Positions 28,517 through 37,071 of a stretch of 64,000 bases of DNA are shown piece after piece; the stretch's first letter is position 1; each line of letters opens with the position of its first letter. The stretch covers positions 1 through 64,000 of the forward strand of contig NZ_PPFD01000003.1 of assembly GCF_009653635.1 (NCBI RefSeq). The letters are read 5' to 3'. The notes beneath the pieces are model-generated. The model was not told the origin of the DNA, made no database searches, and saw nothing but the letters and a program-made list of their open reading frames with translations. Origin of the DNA: Endozoicomonas sp. OPT23. GTDB taxonomy: Bacteria; Pseudomonadota; Gammaproteobacteria; Pseudomonadales; Endozoicomonadaceae. Both the position numbers and the translations under genes were made by a program.

Positions 28517-29350
28517 TTACTGCCCAGACTGCGGAGGCACTAGCCCTTCTGGCAACTGCATACCATCAGGCATCTGCATGCCACCACCATTCGGTGCCTG
28601 CATCTGCTGCATTACCTGATTGATGGATTCCCTGATACTGGCAATCATAGCCTTGTAACCATCATCAAAGCCTTTGTAGAAAGCATTTTCAGTTGGTCTC
28701 AGGTCACCTTCAGGCTTGAAGATGGCTGATTGCTTACCCTGAGGGTTATCGCCACCCAGAAAGGCCTCCATTGAGGTCGGTACGGTCAGGGCTACGCGGC
28801 CACCGGCCATATAACCATCGATAAAGCGGCCTCTTACAAATGGATTTTCAGTGCTGCCAACACCGGAAACACGGTAAGCATCTTCTGCTTCACACCAGCG
28901 GTCTTTGAACTCACTGGTCTGCTCGGAATCGCGACAGTTGTATTCGTGAATACCCATTTTCTGCAGCACAGATTTATAACCTGCACGGTAACCGGCTTCT
29001 TCCGGCTTCTCTCTCTGACCTTCAAGAGCTTCTCTGGCTACTTTACTGGTTTCAGCCTGACTGGCGTCATTAACACCATTGCGGAAACCGGTCAGGTAAG
29101 GCGTAAAGGAAGAGATATCTTCTGAAACACTGCTGCCTTCAAAAGCAGAACGAGCGTCACACCAGGTCTTCTTCAGCAGGCCAGCACCTTCCAGAGAACT
29201 GCAGTCATAACTCTCTTCTTCTGCACCTGATTTAACAGATTCCTGTTGAACCGGAGCGACTTTTGGGCAGTCCTGAGGCTTGCTACAGCCTTGCAACAGG
29301 GCCATTGAAACGAGAACAGGCACTGCGCCTGCTAAAACCAATCTACGCAT
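28517..29350 (-). CDS. Hypothetical lipoprotein with an internal duplication
   Basis: 277 residues, not recognised. Lipobox LLQGC at 19-23 implies membrane anchoring after signal cleavage. Two related units follow: one around 49-110 (YDCSSLEGAGLLKKTWCDA, then YLTGFRNGV) and one around 137-190 (YNCRDSEQTSEFKDRWCEA, then FIDGYMAGG). Each has a Tyr-x-Cys and a Trp-Cys-Asp/Glu-Ala, so each probably holds one disulfide. The C-terminus is Met/Gln/Gly/Pro-rich (MQMPDGMQLPEGL). Monocistronic and convergent with the ferredoxin gene. Confidence 0.75.
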   Translation of the reverse strand: MRRLVLAGAVPVLVSMALLQGCSKPQDCPKVAPVQQESVKSGAEEESYDCSSLEGAGLLKKTWCDARSAFEGSSVSEDISSFTPYLTGFRNGVNDASQAETSKVAREALEGQREKPEEAGYRAGYKSVLQKMGIHEYNCRDSEQTSEFKDRWCEAEDAYRVSGVGSTENPFVRGRFIDGYMAGGRVALTVPTSMEAFLGGDNPQGKQSAIFKPEGDLRPTENAFYKGFDDGYKAMIASIRESINQVMQQMQAPNGGGMQMPDGMQLPEGLVPPQSGQ

Positions 29351-29467
29351 TCACTTCCTCCAACCACAGGGATAATTGGTTAATATTTTTATTATTGGAT
29401 AGAAAGAGGTAAATATAGTTCAGAATTATCAAACAGTTTTCCCGACTTTATAGAGCACCAGGTAAAA

Positions 29468-30490
29468 TCAGATGTTTGCTGAACGGCAAATTGCGGGGGC
29501 TACCACGGCCTTTTTGATCAGTTTTACCCAGATCTTATAAGGACAGCTGCCAGTGCAGCCGGGAATAGAAAGAGGCTTATCATCCAGCCACAAGGAGATA
29601 TTCTGACTCGCAGCATTCAGACGGATATTCAAATGAGCCCCCAGTGAAATATTGCTATCTCTTGGCGCACCCAGCAATGACAACATAGCAAGAATATTGA
29701 TATCACTGGCCAGTAGCAGCCTGAATCGTTCACACCCGGTCAGGGTAGTTTTTCGGCAGTTCTGATATTGCTCGAACGCTTGCACCAGTTCTTCAGCCAG
29801 ACCCAGAGCGCTTATTTCAGCAACACGCCTGTCCGACGTTATTTCAGTCAGTATCCAGCTGTCCCGGTCAGATAATAACTCCCTGTCCTCAACCGGTAAG
29901 GCTTCTGGCCATGGCAAACGGTTTTGGCTGCGAACTTCCAGCACATCGGCAAGCTCCAGCACTGTTCGCATTTCAGAAGATTTACCGGTTAACCCCTTCC
30001 AGACAGCTAACCGCCGGCTAAAGCTTTTTCGTAGTTCAAGCCATGGGGCTGACTGTTCCAGCCGGGCGACTTCAGTCCGAAAGTTGCCGCACTTCTGAGG
30101 GCCACCCAGCAGCCAGTCCTGATCAGGGGATGGACTGTTGACAGGGATTTTCTGTTCAGATGAATCTGGATAGATACCTTGCAGTATAAGAGCCGCACTC
30201 TCTCTGGTTCTGGCAATACCTCTGGCTTTATGCTGACTGAGTCCTTTATACCAGTGTTTTGAAAAATCCTTAGCCAGGAGACTGCTGCGAATATGCTGGC
30301 CGATTTCAAGGCACTGCTCCCTCCCTTGTTTCGTCAGCATACCTGGACCTGAGGACCAGTCTGCCGGTTGCAAGGGAGCAAGCGGGGTTCTGTAACAGTG
30401 TCGTACCAGACTGACAAAAAAATCAGGCTCACTGGCAGAGGGAGTCGAGGCTAATGAAAGAAGAATCATCAGCAGCAAGGTTATTTTCAT
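29468..30490 (-). CDS. Histidine acid phosphatase family protein, atypical catalytic motif
   Basis: 340 residues from ATG 30490, which begins a signal peptide (MKITLLLMILLSLAS, cleaved near SAS). The motif LVRHCYRTPLAP corresponds to the family RHGxRxP but has Cys for Gly. Near the C-terminus LLASDINILAMLSLLG aligns with the usual HDxxI segment but has Ser for His. The nucleophile histidine and the Asp of HD are kept. Families include periplasmic phytase and glucose-1-phosphatase; activity here is uncertain. A perfect 15-bp inverted repeat lies just before the start codon. Confidence 0.8.
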   Translation of the reverse strand: MKITLLLMILLSLASTPSASEPDFFVSLVRHCYRTPLAPLQPADWSSGPGMLTKQGREQCLEIGQHIRSSLLAKDFSKHWYKGLSQHKARGIARTRESAALILQGIYPDSSEQKIPVNSPSPDQDWLLGGPQKCGNFRTEVARLEQSAPWLELRKSFSRRLAVWKGLTGKSSEMRTVLELADVLEVRSQNRLPWPEALPVEDRELLSDRDSWILTEITSDRRVAEISALGLAEELVQAFEQYQNCRKTTLTGCERFRLLLASDINILAMLSLLGAPRDSNISLGAHLNIRLNAASQNISLWLDDKPLSIPGCTGSCPYKIWVKLIKKAVVAPAICRSANI

Positions 30491-30493
30491 TCT

Positions 30494-30530
30494 GTCTATC
30501 TTGTTGTTATTTCTAAACAACAAGATAGAC
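30494..30530 (-). repeat. Perfect 15-bp inverted repeat immediately before a start codon
   Basis: GTCTATCTTGTTGTT (30494-30508) and its exact complement AACAACAAGATAGAC (30516-30530) around a 7-base loop. On minus the RNA hairpin ends three bases before the ATG of the phosphatase gene and includes any ribosome binding site. No T run follows, so it is not an intrinsic terminator. Confidence 0.85.
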
Positions 30531-30558
30531 GCAAAAGCCTGCTGTTACTGACTTTACG

Positions 30559-31791
30559 CTACAAACCCATAGCCTGTTTGATCAGCTGTTTCTTTACAAA
30601 AGGAATCTGGCCAGTCATTTTCAAACCGGTATTTCTTAACCAGCGCACACCAATATCGTCCGCAGCAAACAGATTCTGCAGACCTTCCATGGACTTCATC
30701 ATCAACAGATTACTACCCATGCGGCGACGTTCGTAGCGGTTAAGAATATGCTCTGCGGCAAAATCATCACCACGACTAACCGCTCTGTGAATTTCTTCAG
30801 AAAGCGCAATCACATCCTGAAGCCCAAGGTTCACACCCTGCCCTGCCAATGGGTGAATAGTGTGTGCTGAGTCACCTGCAACCACCACACGATTACGATG
30901 GTACTGACGGGAATGACGCTGACGCAGTGGGAAACAGAAACGGTCATCGGCAGAAACCACTTTACCCAGTCGCGACTCAAAAGCTCTTTCCAACTGGGAA
31001 CAGAAGTTCTCTTCATCAAGACCCAATACTCTTTGAGCCTGATCAGGAACCAGCGACCAGACAATAGAACTGTAATGGCGGCCATTTCTAGAAGGCAGAG
31101 GCAGAAAAGCCAGTGGGCCAGTATCAAGAAATACCTGCCAGGCCGTGTCCTGATGGTACTGTTCAGTTTCTACCGTGGTAACAACAGCATGATGAAGATA
31201 ATCCTTCTGGCTGGACGGAATGCCCGCCTGTTTTCTCAACCGTGATTCAGCGCCGTCAGTGGCGATCAGCAATCTGGTCTGAAGAGTCGCGTCATCAAGC
31301 GTGACGGTATGAAGGCCGTCGTTCAATTCACAATCAATCTTTGACTGTTCAGAAAACAGAGCAATATCAGTTTCAGATAAACGCTCCAGCAAAGCACTGC
31401 GAATCACATCGTTTTCAACGATATGCCCAAGATTGTCATGATTGATTTCATCCGCATCAAAAGCAATGTCACCGGTGCCTTCGGCATCCCAAACGTACAT
31501 CTTGTCGTAGGAACAGACTCGCTGTTTTTCCATCAGCGACCAGGCATCCAGCTGTTGAAACAGGCTAACCGATGCTTCGGTTAAAGCACTGACTCTGGGC
31601 GCATAAGGTGTGCTGTCATCACTCTGTTTCGGTGTCAGGGATTGCTGATCAATCACCGCAATTTTCAAACCGCTATCAGCCAGCGACAGAGCCAGTGAAA
31701 CACCAACCATGCCACCACCAACAACAGTAAGATCAAAGGTTTGGTGATCTGCGGAAATCATAGCGTCTGTCGTTGAATCATTCATGGTCAC
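30559..31791 (-). CDS. ubiI: 2-octaprenylphenol hydroxylase UbiI (FAD monooxygenase)
   Basis: 410 residues. FAD Rossmann motif VVGGGMVGVSLALSLADSG near the N-terminus, and the family signature VVAGDSAHTIHPLAGQGVNL. It hydroxylates C5 of the ubiquinone ring precursor at the membrane. Assignment to UbiI rather than UbiF rests on its position directly after ubiH: the ubiH stop and ubiI start overlap in ATGA. The nearest downstream gene on this strand is the phosphatase at 29468-30490. Confidence 0.9.
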   Translation of the reverse strand: MTMNDSTTDAMISADHQTFDLTVVGGGMVGVSLALSLADSGLKIAVIDQQSLTPKQSDDSTPYAPRVSALTEASVSLFQQLDAWSLMEKQRVCSYDKMYVWDAEGTGDIAFDADEINHDNLGHIVENDVIRSALLERLSETDIALFSEQSKIDCELNDGLHTVTLDDATLQTRLLIATDGAESRLRKQAGIPSSQKDYLHHAVVTTVETEQYHQDTAWQVFLDTGPLAFLPLPSRNGRHYSSIVWSLVPDQAQRVLGLDEENFCSQLERAFESRLGKVVSADDRFCFPLRQRHSRQYHRNRVVVAGDSAHTIHPLAGQGVNLGLQDVIALSEEIHRAVSRGDDFAAEHILNRYERRRMGSNLLMMKSMEGLQNLFAADDIGVRWLRNTGLKMTGQIPFVKKQLIKQAMGL

Positions 31792-33014
31792 AATCCCATA
31801 GCCTTTCGTGCAAACTCACTCTTGAGTGTTTTACTGATGTTCAAACCACTCAGTCCGACATTACGCGCAACAATGACGGATGTTTCTTCGCGGGCAAACA
31901 GCTTCACCAGACTGTCACAGAAACCAAGAGTGACGGACTGATCGCTCTTCTGACGCTCTACATAGTTAAGCAGACGGGTCAGATTGCCAATGGCCTTACC
32001 AGACGACAAAGACTGATCAATATTTTTAGCCAGTGCCATGGTGTCTCTTATTGCCAGGTTATAACCCTGCCCGGCTACCGGATGCATGGCATGAGCCGCA
32101 TTACCCAGCACAACCAGACCCGGACGTACCTGCTCCTGGGCAACGCTCAGAGACAGAGGGTAACTGTCACGCTTGCCTACTTTCAAAAACTGCCCAGCAC
32201 GGTCACCAAAGGTCTGTTGCAGCTCTGCCAGAAAAGCATCATCACTCAGTGCCAGTTTCTCTTCAATCTGTTCTTCCGGCACCGTCCAGACCAGTGCAGA
32301 GCGATCTTCAGACAATGGCAACAATGCCATAGGCCCTTTACCGGCAAACCGTTCGTAAGCAACGCCTTTATGAGATTGATCAAGAGTGACATTGGCAATA
32401 AGCGCGTGCTGTTCGTAGTTGTAATGCTTGCGATGAATGCACAAGGCATCCATCAGACTGGAGCGGCCACCGTCTGCCAAAACGACCAGCTCAGCATCGA
32501 TTTCATATTCTTCAGCGTTTTGATCTGAAGAAAGCTGACGAATGCGTGCGTTCATTCTGGCTTCAGGTAAAGGTTGAAGTTTAACCACTTCTGCAGGACT
32601 GATCAGTTCTACCAGTCCTTCATCGCCGTATGACTTCAAACGTTCCAGCAGGGTTTCACCCAGTCGGAAGTTCTCGATGACGTAGCCAAGTGCAGGAACC
32701 TTCTCTTCCTCACAATTCAAACGGGTTGAGCCAAAATGTCCTCGATCAGAAACATGAATATTGTGGATAGCGGTTGCGTGAGGCTCAAGGGTTGACCAAA
32801 GTCCGAGCTGGTCATAAATACGACGGGTACCGTAGGACAGCGCCGATGCTCTGGCATCATAACTGGGAGGCCTGTCTCTGGGTTCACTCAGGTCATGATG
32901 TTCAATTAAGCCAACCTTGAGCTGGTTCTTTCTGATTGACGGTTCTAACGCACAGAGCAGACTTGCGCCGACCAATCCGCCACCGATAATCAGAATATCG
33001 TATTGTTTTGCCAC
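31788..33014 (-). CDS. ubiH: 2-octaprenyl-6-methoxyphenol hydroxylase UbiH
   Basis: 408 residues from GTG 33014, which has GGAGGT five bases upstream; the open frame from ATG 33029 overlaps that site. The FAD motif IIGGGLVGASLL, the UbiH-typical SYDARASALSYGTRRIYDQL and HVSDRGHFG, and the signature GNAAHAMHPVAGQGYNLAIR are present. It hydroxylates C1 of the ubiquinone ring. In E. coli the order is ygfB-pepP-ubiH-ubiI; here pepP is missing and a palindromic repeat lies between ygfB and ubiH. Confidence 0.94.
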   Translation of the reverse strand: MAKQYDILIIGGGLVGASLLCALEPSIRKNQLKVGLIEHHDLSEPRDRPPSYDARASALSYGTRRIYDQLGLWSTLEPHATAIHNIHVSDRGHFGSTRLNCEEEKVPALGYVIENFRLGETLLERLKSYGDEGLVELISPAEVVKLQPLPEARMNARIRQLSSDQNAEEYEIDAELVVLADGGRSSLMDALCIHRKHYNYEQHALIANVTLDQSHKGVAYERFAGKGPMALLPLSEDRSALVWTVPEEQIEEKLALSDDAFLAELQQTFGDRAGQFLKVGKRDSYPLSLSVAQEQVRPGLVVLGNAAHAMHPVAGQGYNLAIRDTMALAKNIDQSLSSGKAIGNLTRLLNYVERQKSDQSVTLGFCDSLVKLFAREETSVIVARNVGLSGLNISKTLKSEFARKAMGL

Positions 33015-33045
33015 CCTGACCTCCTGCATGACCGAACTCCTGTTC

Positions 33046-33142
33046 AGTGTGTAGACACACGAAATAGAATACTGAGTTGCTGTTTACACACTACTGGCGA
33101 GTAAACAGCTTATGAATTCGTATGTCTGGGTACTTACGACTC
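33046..33142. repeat. Palindromic repeat family 1, copy C
   Basis: Left arm AGTGTGTAGACACACG (33046-33061), inner hairpin GCTGTTTAC / GTAAACAGC (33078-33086 and 33101-33109), right arm TATGAATTCGTATGTCTGGG then TACTTACGACTC. It fills the ygfB-ubiH gap and its right end reaches into the ygfB stop codon. Confidence 0.75.
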
Positions 33143-33719
33143 AGTGAAGCGTTTTACCCTGCTCGTCCGCAGGCACTTCAATCTTGTTGAACTCGGCAAA
33201 CAGGGTAATCATTGCCATACGGACAAATTCACTGACTTCCATGAAGAAACGTTCCGCTTCGTCACTGTCGTCCTGCTCAGGTTGAATCTGGGCGATTTCG
33301 CTGAGGTCATTGATCACACCTTCAGCTTCTGCACTGATTTTTCGGTTGGCCGCGGCTTCACCAAAGCCGGACAGAAAACCCTGACACCAGTAGCCCAGAG
33401 CTTCCGTTCTCTGCTCCAGAGCTTCTTCATCATCAGGCAACAGCATGGCGATACCAAAATCAGCCTGTCGCAGTTTGTCGAGAGTCAGCTGATACATGCG
33501 TGACAGCATCTCTTCACCACTGCTACCAATGGCCTCGTCACCCAGCAAGCTGGACACCTGACGATTCCAGGCTTCCACTCCAGGCTCAGAACCACCGGAG
33601 AATGTGCCACAAAGCAAGCCATGAAGTTCGGACGGATGACTGCCGCCACCCAGCTCTACCAGCAGGTCTGCCAGTTCATCGAACAGTACAGGAGATTCAC
33701 CGTGTTGGTTGTCAGTCAT
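33141..33719 (-). CDS. ygfB: YgfB/UPF0149 family protein
   Basis: 192 residues from ATG 33719; the longer open frame upstream has no homology. Signature segments GGGSHPSELHGLLCGTFSG and LGYWCQGFLSGFG fit UPF0149. YgfB in Pseudomonas represses the AmpDh3 amidase through AlpA; elsewhere the role is unknown. Acidic helical protein, cytoplasmic. It precedes ubiH as in most gammaproteobacteria. The hemerythrin gene lies 166 bases upstream on the same strand. Confidence 0.93.
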   Translation of the reverse strand: MTDNQHGESPVLFDELADLLVELGGGSHPSELHGLLCGTFSGGSEPGVEAWNRQVSSLLGDEAIGSSGEEMLSRMYQLTLDKLRQADFGIAMLLPDDEEALEQRTEALGYWCQGFLSGFGEAAANRKISAEAEGVINDLSEIAQIQPEQDDSDEAERFFMEVSEFVRMAMITLFAEFNKIEVPADEQGKTLH

Positions 33720-33885
33720 TTCAATACTTGTTTGGTCATCAAAAGAAGGAAAGTTTACCAGATAAGGGCTGCTGGAACATGCATGAACGATGCCTGTTGC
33801 GAGATGAGCCTGCTGTGAGAAGAGTCTGTTAAGAAATGGCAGTCCGTTTGCCAAAGTAGATCCATTAAACATTCAGACACTGCTT

Positions 33886-34368
33886 CTATTTATGGAAGAT
33901 CCGTCCTAACCATGAACGCTTCTTATGGGTAGCAGCAACGCCACGATCCAGAAAGAAAGGTGCGTAGATTTTATCTTCTTCCATTATGTGTCGGGTTAAC
34001 CAGTTTTTCAGAAAATGCAGAAGTTCGAAGGTAACATGCTGACCAGCTTTAACCTTTCCGACCAACTCCGCCACCTGATTCAGCAGCATTTCATGGTGCT
34101 GTTTATGTTCTTCATAACCAGGATAATGCAGCATGCGCATCAGGCTTTCTTCCAGCGCGAAGTGAATACGGGTGTATTCCACCAGCCGATCAAGCACCTC
34201 AATGGTGACTTCGCTGCCATGTTTTTCCATGATCCCGCGGTGCAACTCGTTCAGAAGGTCGACTAGAACCTTGTGTTGTTCATCTATCTCTTCGATGCCG
34301 ACACTGAGTTCGTCTGTCCAGGTAAATAATTCTTCTGTGTTGGCATCCGCTGGTATGGCTGTACCCAT
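33886..34368 (-). CDS. Bacteriohemerythrin
   Basis: 160 residues from ATG 34368. The family motif FTWTDELSVGIEEIDEQH is followed by HRGIMEKHG, HFALEESLMRML, HKQHHEMLL and HIMEEDK, supplying the five His and two carboxylate ligands of the di-iron site in a four-helix bundle. It binds oxygen reversibly; roles suggested in other bacteria include O2 delivery, sensing and chemotaxis. The basic tail after the domain (KKRSWLGRIFHK) is extra. Divergent from the ZapB-like gene. Confidence 0.93.
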   Translation of the reverse strand: MGTAIPADANTEELFTWTDELSVGIEEIDEQHKVLVDLLNELHRGIMEKHGSEVTIEVLDRLVEYTRIHFALEESLMRMLHYPGYEEHKQHHEMLLNQVAELVGKVKAGQHVTFELLHFLKNWLTRHIMEEDKIYAPFFLDRGVAATHKKRSWLGRIFHK

Positions 34369-34594
34369 GATATAAACTTCCCTTTTTGTTGAAATAAGAT
34401 TGGGGAGCAAATACTCCGGCGATTGCTGCTTATTTGTACTGATTCAGGTCAAGAAAGAAACACTCTGCGAGGGAACTTATACTGCAGAAGAACTCTAAAA
34501 TAAGTCACTAACCTTATTCAGCCTGTAGATTTGTGGGATTGTCCTGAAAAACGGATACCGCTATAGTAGTTTCAATACTATGGTTCCTGAATCT

Positions 34595-34804
34595 ATGAAC
34601 GACCCTGATCTCACAGCCCTTAGCCAGAAACTTGATTTTCTGGTGGCCACTTGCCTGAAGCTTAAAGAAGAAAACCGTTTGCTGCGCGCTAAAGAAATGA
34701 GCTGGCAGACGGAACGCGCTCAGCTTATGGAAAAAAATGACGCTGCTCGCAGCAAGGTCGAAGCCATGATCAGTCGCCTTCGCACTCTGGAGCATGAATC
34801 GTAA
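34595..34804 (+). CDS. TIGR02449 coiled-coil protein (ZapB-like)
   Basis: 69 residues from ATG 34595; an ATG at 34580 is also in frame and neither has a clear ribosome binding site. Almost entirely coiled coil: LSQKLDFLVATCLKLKEENR and LRAKEMSWQTERAQLMEKND show heptad hydrophobics. Such proteins sit beside zapA in many gammaproteobacteria and are thought to assist Z-ring assembly. Its stop overlaps the zapA start in TAATG, so translation is coupled. Confidence 0.88.
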   Translation: MNDPDLTALSQKLDFLVATCLKLKEENRLLRAKEMSWQTERAQLMEKNDAARSKVEAMISRLRTLEHES

Positions 34805-35103
34805 TGGATACGCCCTCTACCACTACCGTAAACCTCCTGGACAAGGAATACCGCGTCAGTTGTCCAAGAGACGAAGAAATCGGTCTGCAGCAGGCTGCTC
34901 AGTACCTGAACGATAAAATGAAGCAAATTCGCGCCAATGGTGTGATTGGTTCAGAGCGCATTGCCATTATGGCTGCCCTGAATCTGAGCTATGAACTGCT
35001 CCAGAAGAAAGATGAAAGCCTGACAGAAAATTCTGATGCCCAGGAACAGATTCGTCAGATGATGGGAAAACTGGACCACGCTTTGATGACCATCGATAGC
35101 TGA
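34804..35103 (+). CDS. zapA: Cell division protein ZapA
   Basis: 99 residues. N-terminal beta hairpin domain (VNLLDKEYRVSCPRDEE) that binds FtsZ, then a coiled coil (LSYELLQKKDESLTENSDAQ) that makes dimers and tetramers. It cross-links FtsZ filaments. The gene order zapA then 6S RNA is conserved in gammaproteobacteria. A hairpin GAAGGCCA / TGGCCTTC lies at 35140-35166 without a T run. Confidence 0.95.
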   Translation: MDTPSTTTVNLLDKEYRVSCPRDEEIGLQQAAQYLNDKMKQIRANGVIGSERIAIMAALNLSYELLQKKDESLTENSDAQEQIRQMMGKLDHALMTIDS

Positions 35104-35272
35104 GCAAACACTTCCCTCCTCCGTGACCAACTCGACTTTGAAGGCCATGAACGAACTCTGGCCTTCCCTCCCTAGTGAGAACCCGGTCAAGTTTTTGGCT
35201 CATTGCCTTATGAACTAAAAAGAAAATAAAACAATAGCAAAAAAAACCTACAGACATGCACGGCAGAACCGA

Positions 35273-35278
35273 TATAAT
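35273..35278 (+). promoter_or_regulatory. Promoter -10 box of 6S RNA
   Basis: Perfect TATAAT at 35273-35278, seven bases before the inferred 5' end. The -35 region (about 35250-35255) is weak. Sigma-70 promoter. Confidence 0.75.
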
Positions 35279-35285
35279 CTCGCAA

Positions 35286-35466
35286 GTCTCCCTGGCCTGT
35301 TTGCCAGTCATAAAAGACCCGGGCCGATAATACCAAATCAGGGGATTCCTCGTTGGTGCTGGAGTGCATGTTCACCTTGTAGTGAAAAGCCCGATTCACC
35401 TCAGCAATCTCCACCGTTGCTTACCGGCAACGGGCTTAAGTGGCAGCGGCAGCTTGGGGAGACTTT
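35286..35466 (+). ncRNA. ssrS: 6S RNA
   Basis: About 180 nt. The 5' end GTCTCCCTGGCCTGTTTGCC pairs with the 3' end GCTTGGGGAGAC to make the closing stem. Internal segments (GGGCCGATAATACC, GGAGTGCATGTTCACC, CAACGGGCTTAAG and CAGCGGCAGC) follow the order seen in Pseudomonas 6S RNA. It mimics an open promoter and sequesters sigma-70 RNA polymerase in stationary phase. It lies 180 bases after zapA, its usual place; ygfA, often next, is absent. Ends are accurate to a few bases. Confidence 0.9.
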
Positions 35467-35685
35467 CATTCCATATAATGCATAACCGCTTATGCATCAT
35501 CAAATCACGCTAAAACCCAGTAATACCAAGCCTCTCAAGGCAACAACCGTTGTCGTCTTCTGAATTTATTTCCTGTCTCATGCCGTGTACTGCCGTACAT
35601 ACCATTCGAAGTATTACAAAAAACTGCCCGATAAACTGCCCAAAACCGTTCGATCAAAAAGCAGTAAATCATTTTTCCCTAGCAC

Positions 35686-35722
35686 AAAAAAAAGCAGTGC
35701 CCGAAAGCACTGCCTTTTCACA
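35686..35722 (-). terminator. Rho-independent terminator of the cold-shock gene
   Basis: On minus AAGGCAGTGCTTTCGGGCAC forms a stem with TTCG-type loop, followed by GCTTTTTTTTGTG. It lies about 40-75 bases downstream of the cold-shock stop. Confidence 0.9.
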
Positions 35723-35762
35723 CTTCACATCAAGTGAAGCAATTCAGCTGTATAGCCAGTCC

Positions 35763-35969
35763 TTACAAAGGACGGATATCTTCAGCTTGTGGACCTTTCT
35801 GGCCCTGAGTTACGGTGAACTCAACCTGCTGGCCTTCAGCCAGAGTCTTGAAGCCGTCGCCAACGATCTGACGGAAATGGGCAAACACGTCAGGACCGTT
35901 TTCCTGAGCGATGAAACCAAAACCTTTCTCTTCGTTGAACCACTTAACAGTACCGGTAGTAGTAGACAT
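35763..35969 (-). CDS. Cold-shock domain protein (CspA family)
   Basis: 68 residues from ATG 35969, which has AGGA seven bases upstream; an ATG six bases earlier is too close. RNP1 is KGFGFI and RNP2 is VFAHF (usual VFVHF). Single OB-fold RNA/DNA chaperone, cytoplasmic. The 5' region (35970-36060 on minus) is AT-rich with CTGTTTAAAAAAACAG that can form a hairpin just before the ribosome binding site, compatible with cold-regulated translation, although this is inference. Confidence 0.93.
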   Translation of the reverse strand: MSTTTGTVKWFNEEKGFGFIAQENGPDVFAHFRQIVGDGFKTLAEGQQVEFTVTQGQKGPQAEDIRPL

Positions 35970-35975
35970 AATCAT

Positions 35976-36336
35976 ATCCTGAAATTTTAAACTGTTTTTT
36001 TAAACAGCCTTAACAAAAACGTGCCTTCACTGTTTTGACAACAGCAAAGGCGGTAAAGCTAGAAGTTTTGTTATTACTTATGAAGAACATGGCGGGCTAC
36101 TACACCCGGAACAATCAATCTAACCATAAAGAATCAAACGCACTTGTAACGTGGAGCCCATTCTACAGACCTTTAAACTTCCAACAACAGGTAGATGCCA
36201 TTTTAAAACAGATATAACAGTCGCAGAAAATTGGCTAATGCCTATAAAACACTCATAGTTTCATGATTCTCTGCAGCACAGTGAACAGTTCACAGACATA
36301 CGAGCCCGAAAATCAGCTGAGATTAGATAAAAGTAG
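35976..36336. other. 361-bp intergenic region upstream of the cold-shock gene
   Basis: Holds the probable long leader and promoter of the cold-shock gene on minus. Near 36278-36294 there is a small palindrome AGTGAACAGTTCAC followed by AGACATACGAG, which loosely resembles a family 1 arm. Otherwise nothing recognised. Confidence 0.4.
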
Positions 36337-36825
36337 CTACTTCTGCAGCTCTCGAATCAACAACCCCATCCCCTTTTCCAGCTCCTTGATTGCTTTGGGG
36401 GCGTAGGCGATTTCCAGCCAGCGGTTATCAGAATTCGGGTACAGCACCCAACAGCGTTGCTCATTTCTGGAGCAATTAGAGTTCAGAGAATGACCAACAC
36501 CATAGACTTTCAGATTTAAGTTCTTCTTCAAATTACCCTGAGCTTTCTGCTCTTCACGAGTCACCACCAACTGCCCTTCCCGATAACCTCTCACAGAATA
36601 GGAAATCTCCCCCTTTCCCCTGGCTTTGCCAATCGCATTAGCTTTCAGCAGGCTGTTGATATACGACTCTAGAACAACGTCTCTGACGGCCGGGTCTGAC
36701 TGCTGCTGCATCTGTTCTGCGAATGTTGCCGGGGGTTCTGTTGGTTGGAGCTCTATCGTTTTTTTTGCCCACAGCACTGGAGACAGCACCAGTGCAACTA
36801 GAACTCCATATTTAACCTTCAACAT
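36337..36825 (-). CDS. Hypothetical periplasmic protein
   Basis: 162 residues, not recognised. Signal peptide MLKVKYGVLVALVLSPVLWA (cleaved after about residue 20). The mature protein begins with a Pro-rich segment, has a helical region ARGKGEISYSVRGYREGQLV and one probable disulfide (CSRNEQRC). A family similarity to LPP20-like domains was considered but is not secure. Divergent from the gene at 37072. Confidence 0.6.
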   Translation of the reverse strand: MLKVKYGVLVALVLSPVLWAKKTIELQPTEPPATFAEQMQQQSDPAVRDVVLESYINSLLKANAIGKARGKGEISYSVRGYREGQLVVTREEQKAQGNLKKNLNLKVYGVGHSLNSNCSRNEQRCWVLYPNSDNRWLEIAYAPKAIKELEKGMGLLIRELQK

Positions 36826-37071
36826 AAAGAAACCTTCCCTTATTGATCCGCAGTACTCTTAACTAGCCACGGCACTCTTATTAATATCCTGTACTCTTAC
36901 ATCAATTTCAATGTCAGTCTCGATCTTTGCCAAGCAATAAAGATTATCAATTAAATAATAATTTATAGCTCCATTCATCTTTTTCTCTATCACTATTTTA
37001 TATGGGAGCTAGTCTGGTTTTTGCACCTCGACAACAAACTAATAATTAAGTCGTCGTTTATGGATATTAAG

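Noticed and set aside
31773-32528. 251-residue open frame on plus across ubiH
   Set aside because: Antisense shadow; ubiH motifs are complete.
36035-36217. 60-residue open frame upstream of the cold-shock gene
   Set aside because: Random composition and antisense to the likely leader of the cold-shock gene.
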